DNA of 64,000 nt from Thalassia testudinum (Eukaryota > Streptophyta > Magnoliopsida > Alismatales > Hydrocharitaceae): contig JAZHRO010000012.1 in assembly GCA_037157565.1 (NCBI GenBank), positions 57,775,501-57,839,500 on the forward strand. The letters run 5' to 3'. This document shows, piece after piece, positions 47,001 to 59,636 of the stretch. The notes under the pieces are model-generated. The model was not told where the DNA came from. It saw nothing but the letters and a program-made list of their open reading frames with translations, and did not search any database. Position 1 is the first letter of the stretch. Every line of letters begins with the position of its first letter. The position numbers were made by a program, and so were the translations under genes.

Positions 47001-47917
47001 CTCTCTTTCTCTTTCCCTCATGACGCTACCAAGCTCGTCGAGGTCAGAAGGAACCTTAGTCCTTCTAAGGCCAAGGGGAAACCATTCCCCCTGCGTCTCC
47101 ATGACGATGGGCTAAACCCTTAAGGGTGATCCACGCTGAGTGACCCCTACATGCACATTGCCCACCGTATAAAGGGCAATCCCATCAATGCTACCCTCAG
47201 CGTCTGAAGCCCTCACCTCATCACCACGGTAAATGATGGCCAACCCTTTCCTAGCAAGGACAAAGACCTATCTCCCACGATCGCCGAACATCACTCACAG
47301 AAGCTAACAGCCGCGCTGCACTCTCATCCGGCAAGCTACCACCTGAGGACAGTAGGTCCAAGTATTGACATGCCTTTACCCCTCCACAAGAAACCACTTA
47401 AGGTCAACCAAAACTCAGGCAAACGCACCTGGCATTCCCTTGTATGGTCGCCTCTTAAGGCTGACCAAATGCTTCCTAAGGCTGGTAGGCCACCTCCTGA
47501 GGTTGGTCGAAACTCGAGTGGACGCGCCCGGTGTTCCTGTGTATGGTCGTCTCTTAAGGCCAACCAGCCACCTTCTAAGGCCAGCAAGCCACCTCTTAAG
47601 GTTAGCCAAAACTCAAGCGGGCGTGCCCGGCGTTCCCTTGTATGGTCTCTTGAGGTCGGCCGGAACTTGGGCAGACACGCTCGACGTTCCCTTGTATCTC
47701 GCCTCTTAAGGCCGACGAGCCGCATCTTAGGTCCAACAAGCCACCTCTTAAGGACGGCTCAAACTCAAACAGACACGCTTAACGTTCCCTTATAATACCA
47801 CCTCCTGTGGCCGACAAACCACCCTTTTAGGGGTAACCGAAACTCAAGCCGACACGCCCGAAGATCTCCTATGCTACCGCCTCTTGAGGCTAGTGGGCCA
47901 CATCTTAAGGGTAGCAG

Positions 47918-50900
47918 TACTGGGGCCCCCACGCCCCACATTTTGACAAGTATAATAACAGCCCCCCAGGCTGGTAGAAGCTCAGACCCATGCGCCCTAA
48001 AGTTCTGCGCACACTAATTCCGCCCATCGGTAGGATGACAATCGCTTCATTCTTAGAAGCATCTGTTAATAAGAACAGATCGCAAGAATCTGGGCCACCT
48101 TGCCCAATGATAGTATACCATCCACCAAGGATGGTAGGGACTGGAGCTCTAGCACCCCACGTTCCAGATGGCACGAGGCGGCGTCACACCACAACAACGA
48201 CACTACCTTGGGCCCTTGCGCCCCGAGTCCCGCCTAGCACACGCTCGGACTCTAGGCTAAGAAAGTTCGAGCGCCTGCTCTCAGTTCTCATTGCCACCTT
48301 CTAAGGTCGGCCTCCTTTCATTGCCACCTACTAAGGTAGGCTCATATTTGTGGTCACCCCCAAGGGTCGACTTCCACAAATCTCCCCCTATTCTTTCTTT
48401 GTCCAAGGGCATAGCCAGGCAAGGTAACACACAGCGGTATTACACCTCGTGGCCGCGTCAACAAAGTTGCCCCTCCTCCACATATGATAAGGACGAGCCC
48501 AATAGCAAAAGGGCCGCATCCAAAAACAATCGAGCTAATGACTGTCTTTGCAGACATAAGTAATCACCTAGCGAGCAACGTCCAGGCTCATCTCTACAAA
48601 AAACTGAGGTAATGGATCACGATTGAACAATCAAATCCGAGCTAACCCTCACGAGAATTGAGCCAGGCTCTTCAGCCATGGCTACTCGATCCTACCCTGA
48701 CGACGCTGCCTAGCTCACCCAGGCAAAGGATCCACCCATTCAGGCAATTATAACTCAGCCAAAGAACCCAGGGTTGAGGCAAGGGAGCTTCTCCAAGCTG
48801 ATTCTATTAAACCCCCGTGTCGGGCACAGCTTTCGAGGAAGGTGGTGGCCCTAAATGAGGCACGCCCACAGGTCCACAAGCATAGCCTACCCCAAGGCTC
48901 CCTTATCAGCGATAGGCGCCAAGGGACTCCTGCGATAAGCACCTTTTCCCAACCCCCATACAGGATGCACAAGGACTACTACCAAAATCAACCCTACCCT
49001 GGCTAATGAGCTTCCCAGGCAAGCAACTCTCCGATAAAGGGGCATACCCAAATACGAGGAGCTCTAAAGCTCCTCAACCTCCAACAAAGAGACAGGCAGA
49101 CAACATAGTCAAAACGGCCATAGCCCCTTCGTCCTTGAGCACCAAGAGAAAGGGCCCGGGCGGCACCAGCAGAGCCTGAATACCCCTCAAGATGCCACCC
49201 GACAAACCTCGTCGGCAGCCGACTCCAAAGAGTGCGCAACGAACTAGGGCAACCTGCTTAAAAGCTGACAAGGCAAGTAGGGATTTTCTACCCCTTCCTT
49301 TTGAACTGTTCAAATCAAGGCACACAGAGCAACCGCTCCTAGCCTAGCTGCTCCACGAAGGATAAGTTCCAAGTGCACGCGAGGGCGCTAAGTACCGAGT
49401 AGCCTTGACACTACCTTCTGCCTGGGGGGTTCACGCCAGTCTTGGCATCCTCTTGTCAACCCCCCCCCCCCCGCCCCCCACACACACACCACCTACACAC
49501 TCATATTATGTGTCAGGCAAAAATGGGCGAATAAGGCACGGGGTGAACGGTTAAGCTACAAAGTATACCATAGGATCCCTATGGATTATGCGCAAACGGC
49601 TACCCAGGCGCGAACATAGGCACCCGCCCACCGCCTTAGACAACCCTCTTCACGGGCACCTCATTCGACCCCGTAAAAAACAACCGAGATGATGTAATAG
49701 GACGAGTCTTTATGCTAAGACATTTGAGTGAACAATCGGGATGCCCCACAGTACGGATCAAGCACAAACTTGTAAAAGAGGTCCACATAACCCTTGAGAG
49801 CAATAAATCCTAGGTAGCCAACGTGTTCCTCATACTTGGCATATGAGTGATTTATCACACAAAAAGAGAAGGGAAAGAAAACATCTTCCTTTTATAAGAA
49901 ATATAAACTGTTACATTCCCCGTAATCATTGTCTCCAGCTAAATTACAGCTGAAAAGACATAAGTCACGACAAAGATACTGCCAACAGCCTTCATCAGGA
50001 CTCTGTGGTCTCGACCCAAGTCTTCGAGCCTACCTACCCTAAGCAACACGATCAAGACTGGCCAACACTGCACTCCTCAGTGAAAACCAGTCTCTTCCCG
50101 ACTAGTGCCTCTTGCCCGTGTCCCCAGTGAACCCCCAGGTATCAGCGGGATGGCCTCCACAACCCCCTCTGCAGAGGAAGAATGGCTGAACAAGAGCCTG
50201 CCGACGAGCCGGCAAGTCTTAACAAGCCACGATGGTTGCCTGAGGCAGGCGAAGCGACTCGAAGGTGCAGAGTGCCCTCCAATCTATCAGTGAGGTACCC
50301 CACCTAGTCGATGCCATAAGGCCTTCACCAGGCCATTCCACAAAGGATAACCAGTTAAGCTCAACTGCTTAGGCGAGCGCTACAAGCGCTCTCTAACCAA
50401 AAGAACCTGCTCCTGCCAGCGCCCCCATTGAGCGCTGCCCCACATCTGCCCGGGCAAATACGCTCCCACCACAAGAATTGCCAATAGTAGCGCCTCCTGT
50501 CCCACCCTTGTGGAGTTACCAAGGGAGCCGAGCAGAATGGTAGAAGCGTCGATCCTCGATCCTCCACAAAGGAGTGACTTTCACTCGAGCCCCGAATGGC
50601 GCCTCTGTGGCCTAACGACCGACGGGTTCTCCATGCAGAACCGAAGGGGACGGCACCCCCAGCGAAACATCTGCCGCCTCATCCCAACGAACGTCCCACT
50701 AAGCAGCTCCCTCCAAACGAACGTCCCGCCAAGCTCCCCTTGCGAACACACTGAGGGAGCCTGCTTTGCCTCCTCTTCACTGTCGACCTCCCTCCCCTTG
50801 AAGTCTTCAAACGCAAAAGGTGGCCTCCTTCTTACGCTGGCCCAGGCCTCTCCCCCATGCAAGCTAAGTCCCATACCAAGACGAGCCATCGCGACGCTCA

Positions 50901-51895
50901 AAATCACCCCGCAGAGAAAACCCCCACAAAACATAGACGTTCCTCCGCAGGACTAATAAATCCCTCAAGTACAGCAAAAGGGGGTGAAAAGCCGTGAAAT
51001 AAGACCCGTTGCGGGCCTCTATTTATAACCACCTTCCCACAGCTTTCTGAGGATGATGACATTGACGTTCCTCCGCACAGCTAATAAATCCCGCAAGTAC
51101 AGCAAAAGGGGGTGAAAAGCCGTGAAATAAGACCCGTTGTGAGCCTCTATTTATAACTGCCTTCCCACAGCTTTCTGAGGATGATGACGTTGACGTTCCT
51201 CGCACAACTAATAAATCCCTCAAGTATGGCAAAAGGGGGTGAAAAGCCGTGAAATAAGACCCGTTGTGGGCTTCTATTTATAACCGCCTTCCCACGGCTT
51301 TCTAAGGATGATGACGTTGTTCCACCTCCCCAACCCAGCAAGTCGCGAGTTCCCAAGGAACAAAATCCCCCAAGATATGGCGCGGATTACACGGCAGCTT
51401 GACTGCACTAATAAAACCAATGGTCAAGGACTCCGCACATTATAACATGCTAGACACTAGGACCAAGCAGGCACGATGTTCGAGGCCATGACCTCCTACG
51501 GCAACAAAAATTGATGCCTGCCTCAATTAACATCGCCTCCTAAGGCCAGTGTGAGCTAGGGCCCATCCGCCCCAGGCTTAACAAACACCGCCTCCTAAAA
51601 CCGGCATGAGCAAGGGATCATCCGCCCTAGGCTCGATTAACGCCGCCTGCTAAGGCCGGCATGAGCTAGGACTCATTCGCCCCAAGTTCGATTAACGCCA
51701 CTTCCTAAGGTCGGCGTGAGCTTGGTCTCATTTGCCCTAAGCTCGATGAAGCACCACCTCTTAAGGCCGGCACAAACTTGGGCTTACAAGCCCAACGATC
51801 ATATCCGAGGAAGTGTCGCCTCTTAAGGTCAGCATGAACACGGTCTCATACGCCGCTACCACGAACCTCTTGCAAGCGCCAAGAAACAAGGGAAG
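47918..51895 (+). repeat. Partial third unit: 3' internal part without the Sirevirus insertion
   Basis: Matches 26,984-30,982 and 37,487-41,483 with a few percent divergence. At 51,895, right after GGAAG, it continues into 3' internal DNA where the other two copies carry the LTR insertion. It therefore shows the empty site. Confidence 0.85.
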
Positions 51896-52034
51896 ACCAC
51901 CCAACTCCTCCGTCACAAATGTTCTCCCCACTTCATCTCAGCTGGTAGAACATCTAGGACCATCATTTACTACAGAGTTTAGGCATTCTCACTACTCTCG
52001 CAGCAGTTCACACTAGCTAGAGAGTGGGGGCATA

Positions 52035-52617
52035 TGATAAGAGGCAAAAATCACCCTCGAACCCAAAACTCCGGATACAATCCCACATGGGATCCAGCTA
52101 CACGATTACAGGGTAAGTAGGTAGGACCGGTATCACCCATCCCGCTTACGACAAGCTGAACCCAAACTGAGATCCGCCCAATCTACCAAAAAATTCGACG
52201 CAATCAAGACTGAGGATATGATAAGATGGAAGTGACCACCTGTATCCTGACAGCAAGCACGCCGTCTGACAAAAAGGGCATTAGAGAGCCCTAGACATAG
52301 GTCTTTCCATGTTATAAATAGTGAGGAGAGACTCCCGAGCGAGCTCTCACGTAAGCTCGGGGCAAGGGAGAGAAATCTTGTAACCTCCCAAATTCTAGTG
52401 TATAATTTAGAGTATCATCCTCTCCCCAGACGTACACTCCTTGCGGTGGAACTAGGCCACCAAATCCCTTATCTCCCTTGTGATTGCTTGATATTCGTCG
52501 AGTCGAGCCCTCCCATCACAATGGAGGTTCGACTACTCATTTCTAGCAATGGATGCACATGGCTATGTTGTGCTCTCGACCTTTACAAATCTTTTGGTGG
52601 CCATCTCGAAGCCCATC
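52035..52617 (+). mobile_element. 3' LTR of the non-coding LTR element
   Basis: Starts TGATAAGAGG just after the purine tract; contains ttataaatag near 52,312-52,321 and a cttgtaacct block; ends near cccatca. About 15% different from LTR 1 and LTR 2 by eye. Confidence 0.7.
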
Positions 52618-52664
52618 AAACAACGAAGAGATGTGAGAAAATTGGAATTAGAAAGAAGGAATAA

Positions 52665-52959
52665 GGTATTGTTTGTTTGGAGAGATTAATTTTGAAGGAT
52701 TAATTTTGTAAGTGATGAGATTATGAGATAGAACTAGGATTATAAAGTTTTTGTATTTGAGAAAAATATGAGTTAAATCATAAGATATTTAAGTAATAGA
52801 TGCGGGTGTTCTTTCACATAGTCCCTAGATAAGTTCAACACATCCTTATAAAATTAAATAATCCTGAGATTGAAGGGCCTATCCTAAAATTGTTATAACC
52901 TAAGATTAAAATATTTAAGTACAACGTAAACAATTCAATCCCTACAAACAAATTGTGCT
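52665..52959. mobile_element. Tourist-like (PIF/Harbinger) MITE, 295 bp
   Basis: The left end GGTATTGTTTGTTTGG pairs with the right end (caaacaaattgtgct inverted) over about 25 bp with mismatches. The element is flanked by TAA at 52,662-52,664 and 52,960-52,962. A 3 bp TAA duplication, a short AT-rich body and ends with TGTTTG are typical of Tourist MITEs. Confidence 0.6.
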
Positions 52960-52962
52960 TAA

Positions 52963-53734
52963 TAATATATCAAAAAAATTTGAATATCAATGACATTCTT
53001 AAAAACACATTAGGTAAGGTATTAATCCATAGCCTAAAGCAACATAATAATCAAGTATAATTTATGCAATAGAGGAATCCTCTAAACATACGACAATATG
53101 TATAAAATAAACTGAAAAATCAACTTTATACAATTGATTGAGATGTTTGCACATTAAAGACAGTTGACGCACATTCACATATTTTAAAATCAATTTTACA
53201 AAGAAATAACATTATTAATCGGAATAATTGACTAGGAGACATTTAAGTGAGAGAAATCTACTAAGTGAGTTCAAATAATACGGTTGACATTAAGAAAGAT
53301 AGAGAATTTAAAGTATTCTAACCCTCTTCTTATCATGTGTGCATTAATCTCATTGTTGCAGTCACGCCATTGGTTTGAAATTTCATTTAGAAGATTGGTG
53401 TGTAAAAGATATACCTAATTTTTCCTTGATTTACCCAAATAAGATTTTACATCATTGAAAAAATAATAATCAGTTAACATGAAAAATCAACATTTGATAT
53501 ACAAATGATCATCATATGCAGATAATTAACAAATTAGCACTTTTGATGTGTAAAAGTTCAGGAAGTGACAAAATTGATAATCATCTAATGCGGAACACAT
53601 TTAACATGTAACGAATAATTAACTTTATTCTTCAAAAAAATTATTAAATCATGCAAATAATTAGCATTTCAGTACATTTTTTGAGAAATATTTACTCAGA
53701 GATATCAAGAAATTATTTATCAAGGAAAAATGCC
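52963..53734. other. AT-rich intergenic DNA
   Basis: No frame longer than 60 codons and no recognisable repeat in this stretch. Confidence 0.4.
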
Positions 53735-53735
53735 A

Positions 53736-53781
53736 AAAAAAACTCACTTTCTTTTTAGTAAAAGAAAGTGAGTTTTTTTTT
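53736..53781. repeat. Perfect 21 bp inverted repeat with a 4-base loop
   Basis: The left arm ends ctcactttctttt, the loop is tagt, and the right arm is its exact complement followed by a T-run. It would fold as a stable hairpin in either strand. It may be a small foldback element or a mutational palindrome. Confidence 0.8.
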
Positions 53782-54179
53782 GCAATAAAAGAAACTTACA
53801 TCTTAACACACAATAATCATCAAGTTGGAAAGATAACACCATAGGAAAAAGATATTTCTTGATATTTATTTCCTAAATATTTAAATAATTATGATTTTAT
53901 CTGGACATTCACTAAATAAATGTTAAATTAAACTTGTCGTGACATATACTTTGAAAAAACTTCGATCTCAACATTTTAAAAATATACAAAAACTTAAAAA
54001 ATGTCATATTTTGCGATTCATAAATATAATGGATGTGATTTTCATCGTACACGTTATAATTTAATGTGTAAATTTATTAAATATGTTTTACATATAAAAG
54101 GTAACGTAAATACTATCATATGACGAGATCTACGATCACTTGTGTGCAAAGAAATCACTATAATGATCTTTGATTTTGA

Positions 54180-54345
54180 ATAAAAATAGATAAGTGATTT
54201 TTTATTTTAAATAGAAACACATGGGTGATTTTTTATTTTAAATGAAAATACATAGATGATTTTTTACTTTAAACTAAAATATACTAATGATTTTTTATTT
54301 TACATTGATATTTTTTTATTCTAAACCAAAATGTATCAATGATTT
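54180..54345. repeat. ~32 bp tandem repeat (tgattttttattttaaa)
   Basis: Four to five degenerate units of about 32 bp, each with tgattttttattttaaa followed by an A-rich ending. AT-rich minisatellite. Confidence 0.65.
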
Positions 54346-56290
54346 AAGTTACTAACCAGATATCACTAGTAATTTTTGTGATTTTCAACCATAAGTAAAA
54401 ATAACTGATAAATTTTTAATCCTTGTTGAGTGGTGGGTTTTAAAAGATGCATGATCTTTTGCATATTAATAACAAATATCCGAGATGATATTTTAAATAT
54501 ATTAGTACATATCGCTACCTAAGCGACGGAAGTGATTGTGTGAGGAAGATAGGTGATGTACTCTGGTCCTTAAATATATTGTGACGTACCCTTCTAAAAT
54601 GCTTAGTACAAGCATGTCCAAAGACTTAAGTTATTATAAACGTAGTTTGACATTTATTTTAGTTTAACGTTAACATAGTACTGAAGTTATCTGAACGCCT
54701 GGGAAACAAACATCAAAAAATGTCTTTTTCTTACAGTGGAAAGACATTGTACATCGGGCAAACGGCTATTAAATTGCGAGAAGGGGTGTTCTGTGAGTTT
54801 CTTGTTTATACAAGATCCTATTTCAATAACTATCTTCAACATGCTTAGCAACTGCCATAATCCTGCCCTTATTAGTCAATGTTTGGAAATTAAATATCAA
54901 CATTTGTTTGACAAGAAGATTTCTTTAAAATATTTTGTATCACATGGGAAGAAACACAACTAAAAAGATCTAAAGATATCAAAGCTATGCTGACAATTAA
55001 TAACATGAAAGAGACGATCCACGAAATACAACAAAAACATAATTGCAAACAATAGGCAATAATATTTGCAAATAATTAATAGGCATTAAATAATTGCATA
55101 CGGTTAAAATTCTTTCAATATATAAAAGTAAGAAAACCAAATAAAAGAAGTAAGGTATCTTCGATACATAAAGCTGTATTTTGACATCCACTAAGGTATG
55201 GTCAAATAGTAAAGACTCTTAAACTTTGAACAAGAGAGACTTAGGTTCAAGTTTTCGTATGTGTATTATCTAGAGGATTGATGGGTAGAAGATAACCAAT
55301 TTATTTCAAAAAATTATTTTGTTTATCAATGTCTTTCAGCTTTGATCAGCTAAGCATGTATGGTATCTTTGTAAGTGTAGATCCATTCCCTTACTATAGG
55401 ATTTCCCCGCTAAGTGAGAAAAATTATCAATTCTTGACAAGGGAAAAATTTTATACCCAAAAATCAACCCCAAAAGACATTAAGGCCCATAGACGAGCAA
55501 AGACCTAAGACAAGCCCATTAGCCTTGAGCTCAACTAGGTACCCATTAGAAGATCCAATCGAGAACTGAAGGTTGTCCCATCGGGACAAGTTAGTGTCCC
55601 GCAAGCATATACCTACCAAATAGAGCCCACCTGTGAAGGAAAGTGATATGTCTCGAAGGCCTCTCAATTAGCAACAGAATCGTCGCTAGGGTTTCCGTTA
55701 AATAATCTAAATAAAATAAAATCAATAATATCAAAATAATAAAAAAGATGTATAATATTTAAATTTACATGAAAATTTCACTCACGATGAAGAAAGAGAA
55801 AATCACCTGTTAATTGTATTAGATTACAATTTGACAAAATTCCCTAAGATTTCTGTAACCTAATAAGGAAAAAGTAGGCGACGATAGTCGATTATTGAAT
55901 CCTTAAGAGATGTTGACCATCAAAGAATCCTACTAAGGAATCAATCAGGGGATCATATTCTCTATTTTATTGGAAGAAATCCTATCGGCATTAGGATTAT
56001 TATAATCTATGAAATGACAGGTCAGGAAGGCCCAAGGACTCTTCTCCAAGTATAATGTATTCGAGAGCAACGAGAGAGAGTATGTTACTCTTGTAACACC
56101 TTTTTCATACTTAATGGATATTAAAGATTAGATTTCTTTCTCAAATGTATACCTATATTGGGTGAAGAGTAAATAATTTAGGTGTCTTCACTTGCTTTAA
56201 CTCAAGAGTTTCTTTCTAATTTGACATCAATTATGATTGTCTGATGTAGAATATATATCAAGCTTAACAAGTGTTTGTTATTCTTTCCTT
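54346..56290. other. Intergenic DNA with a possible LTR remnant
   Basis: Mostly AT-rich. From about 55,440 to 56,230 the composition is more balanced and ends in an LTR-like block (gagagagtatgttactcttgtaacacc near 56,070-56,105) that could be the transcription-end region of an old LTR. No partner or termini could be set. Confidence 0.3.
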
Positions 56291-56299
56291 TTTGATTGT

Positions 56300-57400
56300 T
56301 TTTGTTTTTTTTTTCTTTTTTTTTTGAGGGAATAAAAATTTATGTAAAAAGGAAAGAAGTCGATACAAAAGAATGCACCTTATAGGGGAAGGAAGAGAAA
56401 AGAAGCCTAACATCCTCAAAAGGATGAGATTACGTCCCGTAGAAATCAGAGAAGGCCAAAACCTAAAAAACAACAAGATAAATAAAGGAAAAAGAAAAAG
56501 AAGCACCCGAGATCGAGAATTGAACGATCTCCCAGAAGGAGAGCAACCCCATGCTCGTTGATACGGCTAAGTACCAGCAAGATAAAATCTCGAATACCAT
56601 GCTAACGAGAAACCAAATAAATCAATCATTAACTTACGTCAGTAATTTCAGCTGTGATAAGCACGGAATCACACATGATCCCTAACAAAACAAACCTAAG
56701 CTAAAGAAAAAAAGAACCAATCCCGCACCACAACAGATACCACCAACTAACCACCGATCTTCTACTGCACAAGAGACCAAGCCGCAGCCACCCATAGCTG
56801 CCAAAGAGGAACGTCGCCACAGATCGGCAACACGTGGGGTTGCATGCCGCCAGCCAACACGCTCTGTCCGCACAGCCACACAAGCACATCTCGCCGCCCG
56901 CCACATAGCCGCACGTCCACACCACACCGACCATTGCACAACCACACGCCCATCGCCAACTATCGCATCGTCGCTCCTCGCAGCAAGTGCCGATCGATGT
57001 GCTAATCGCCGCACACTACACAACCATCACCAAGAGCCGAAGTCAACCACTCGACAACCACACGACGATCGGGCACTGTAGCACCATGTAACGATCCCCC
57101 TCGACTTCGCCACAACCACCATCGCAAAGGTCTCTACGAGCTGCCAAAAGCCATGCATGTGGGAGGGGAGGGTCTATCGAAGAAGAGAAGAGGTCCAATA
57201 GGGAGAGGAGGAAGATCCGACAGTTTGGGGGACCCCGACCAACCTCGTACAGCCAATCGAGGCCCCAAGCAAGTCACAGGGGATTTTGTTAATAGGAGAT
57301 TTTTTTTCCCCTTTAGAGAAGTTTAATGAATTAAGATGAGATTGTCCTCTTCGAAATCCAACAAAAAGAAAGGAAATCCCAACTAAATACACATTTATTT
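56300..57400 (-). mobile_element. Candidate poly(A)-tailed retroposon (LINE/SINE-like)
   Basis: On the minus strand, a body with a C/G-rich part (56,690-57,130) ends in two A-runs (plus-strand T-runs at about 56,305-56,335), as expected for a LINE or other retroposon. No reverse transcriptase or endonuclease motif and no flanking duplication were found, so the call rests on the tail. Confidence 0.3.
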
Positions 57401-57779
57401 TTCACGTTGTAAGCGGTACTCTATCTTTCTAAAAAGAAACCTTCCATCTTTAAAATGTTTTGCTTTGTCGTTAGCCTCAAGAAGATGGATCAAATCCCTT
57501 GCACTCTTGGGGATCAAATCATATCTTCTTATACCTGGAAGAGAAGTTTTAAGGTATTTGGATGGGTATGTTATATATACATTCTATAATTTGGATAATC
57601 AAAGTTTAACTCATAATCTATCAAAAGAGTATTCTTAAGATACTTACCTATATGAAAAGGGTATAAATACCTTGATCCTTTCATCCAAAGAAAGTATGTA
57701 ACGAGAAATATTACTTTTCTTAAGATTAAATTTTATTTTAAACCTAATGATTCTCTTCAAGGGGAGAGTGGAGTTGAAG

Positions 57780-58378
57780 AGGATATTGGATACGCTCTGA
57801 AATCCAAAGATTGGGAACTAAGCAAGGAAATGGAGACCATACTCTCTTTGTTAGGAATAGAAATACTGGAGTATAAATTCTTCTTGTAGATGTAGATGAT
57901 ATAATTGTCACAGGTCATGACCAATAGGAGATTTTGAGACTGAAGGCAAAGATTGCTAAAGAGTTTGAGATCAAAGATATATGAAAGATGCTCAACCTCA
58001 TGATAGTTTATTCTTGTGCTAAAGGAAGTACATCCTAGATCTTCTAAAGGAAACATGGAAGCTTGGTTGCAGGCCTGCAAATACTCCTATTGAGATGAAC
58101 CACCATCTAAGTCTAAAGGATGAAAATTTATTAAATGACTCTTATAAATCAAGATATCAGAAGATCGTGGGAAAATTAATTTATCTATGCTCACAGATAT
58201 TTTATATGCAGTGAATGTAGTACGTAAATTTGTGTATGCTCCTACATATGCTCTTGTGAATATTGTAAACAAGGTCCATTATTTAAAGAAAAATGCAAGG
58301 AAGGATCTTCTCTATAAAAAAGGACTTGGCATAAATATTGAGGGAAACATTGACGTAGATTTGGTCGGTGTTGAAGCC
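57780..58378 (+). pseudogene. Copia reverse transcriptase/RNase H fragment
   Basis: Spread over shifted frames one reads Gly-Asp-His-Thr-Leu-Phe, then a Val-Asp-Val-Asp-Asp-Ile-Ile-Val-Thr-Gly block (about 57,886-57,915), where the catalytic Tyr-Val-Asp-Asp box has Asp for Tyr. Next come Glu-Phe-Glu-Ile-Lys-Asp, a Cys-Arg-Pro-Ala-Asn-Thr-Pro-Ile-Glu block and Val-Gly-Lys-Leu-Ile-Tyr-Leu. The order matches the end of the Ty1/copia reverse transcriptase and the RNase H start. Stops and frameshifts are frequent. The fragment stops at a purine-rich simple repeat. Confidence 0.75.
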
Positions 58379-58379
58379 A

Positions 58380-58450
58380 AGATAGAGAGACAGAGAGGGA
58401 GGGAGGGAGGGAGAAAAAATAAGGGGTTGAACACAAAAAAAAAAAAAATG
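58380..58450 (+). repeat. GGGA/GAGA simple repeat and poly-A run
   Basis: gagagagacagagagggagggaggg, then an A-run at about 58,434-58,448. Confidence 0.8.
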
Positions 58451-59636
58451 ATAAACACAAAGAGAATGATAGAGTTACAAAAAATCTAAGAGGAGCCACC
58501 TCACCCCAAAACCATGATGGGACTCCTTCCTCCCTCTACATGAGACCTCATTCCTCTCCCTGTTAAAACAATAACCTTTGATGACATTTAATATTTATCA
58601 CTATAGATTTGCCATTATATATAATTAACAACACTTAAAATAATTATTACTTAATTACTACCTTTATCGACATCACTAAAAGATTAACGATAATTGTATA
58701 ATCATTGCTAAATCATCAATATTAGTGATACTTTAATTGCCATAATTATTGTCTCTAATGATCTTCTTTCATAATAATTTATTTACCACTATTACACCAC
58801 TATTAATTAATATTAGCAACAATTTAATTAACACTATTAATGTTACTATATATTTCATTCAATGACTTTTTTTTATCACTAAATTGGTACTATTGATTTA
58901 CTTTAACAATTATTTGTGTCTCTAAATTACCAATATTGATTTGCTTTGATAACACTTTCTTATACCATTAAATCATCACTAATTATTTACTTTAATGATA
59001 CTTTATTTTACCATTTAATTACCACTATTAATTAATTTTAATGATGTCCTATGCGTTAATTATATTCTTTACTGCGAAATAAAATTTTTTGACAAGCACA
59101 AAATATAAAGGCCCAAGCACAAAGTCCTTTTCATTGACTTTCCATCCATATCATCAAAGTACACATTCTCCTGCTAGGGTAATACAAGAGAAAAAATAAA
59201 AATACAATAAATATGAAGCATTTTATCAACTAAATTGAAATCATTCTGCAACTTCAACCTTCTTCAAAACATTAATAGCAGTAGCACCAACATCCACTGT
59301 CTTTGACAAATTGGCAAAACAACTTGGATTATCTGCAGACTAACAACTTGGATTACCAAAAAGGGTAGTGTGTCTATAATAAAGTTAAAGCTCGTGTTTC
59401 TAATATAGCAATAAAATACCTATTAGGGATTGTTCATATTTTGACTTTTCAAGAGCCTCCAAAGATAACCAAATATCATACAATTAAAAGAGTCAAATAA
59501 CAAAGTTAATAGTACTACAAAAGCACTTTAGCCATGGTCTAACTAAATATACACAAAAGGATAACAAGAAATGAACTAGAAGCCAGAAAAATGTAAACCA
59601 GAAAGGTGCTAGAAAACCTAACTAAATGACCTTATT
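58451..59636. other. AT-rich intergenic DNA
   Basis: From 58,580 to 59,060 the sequence is built of recurring ttaccactattaatta-like phrases, a degenerate AT-rich repeat. No gene is seen. Confidence 0.4.

Larger units (their letters stand above)
37487..47917 (+). repeat. Tandem unit 2 (10,431 bp)
   Basis: Same order of parts as unit 1: 37,487-41,483 internal, 41,484-42,941 truncated Sirevirus-like LTR, 42,942-43,217 H1, 43,218-44,202 TIR element and flank, 44,203-44,782 LTR, 44,783-47,917 internal. The first 7.7 kb is a near-perfect copy of unit 1. Confidence 0.9.
44203..52617 (+). mobile_element. Structurally complete non-coding LTR element (LARD-like, ~8.4 kb)
   Basis: LTRs at 44,203-44,782 and 52,035-52,617 flank about 7.25 kb of internal DNA that ends in a purine-rich tract (agagagtgggggca, about 52,017-52,032). 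The internal part is GC-moderate and holds two minisatellite families and three 128 bp repeats. It has no frame longer than about 160 codons and no retroviral domain, so it must have depended on proteins of an autonomous relative. Tandem repeats near the 3' end recall Tat-lineage Ty3/gypsy elements; that placement is an inference. The two LTRs differ by about 15% by eye, and no target duplication was found around 44,203/52,617. Confidence 0.6.

Noticed and set aside
47365..47795. Repetitive frames of 114-141 codons (also 36,855-37,285)
   Set aside because: They translate the cctcttaagg minisatellite; the periodic peptide is a by-product of the repeat.
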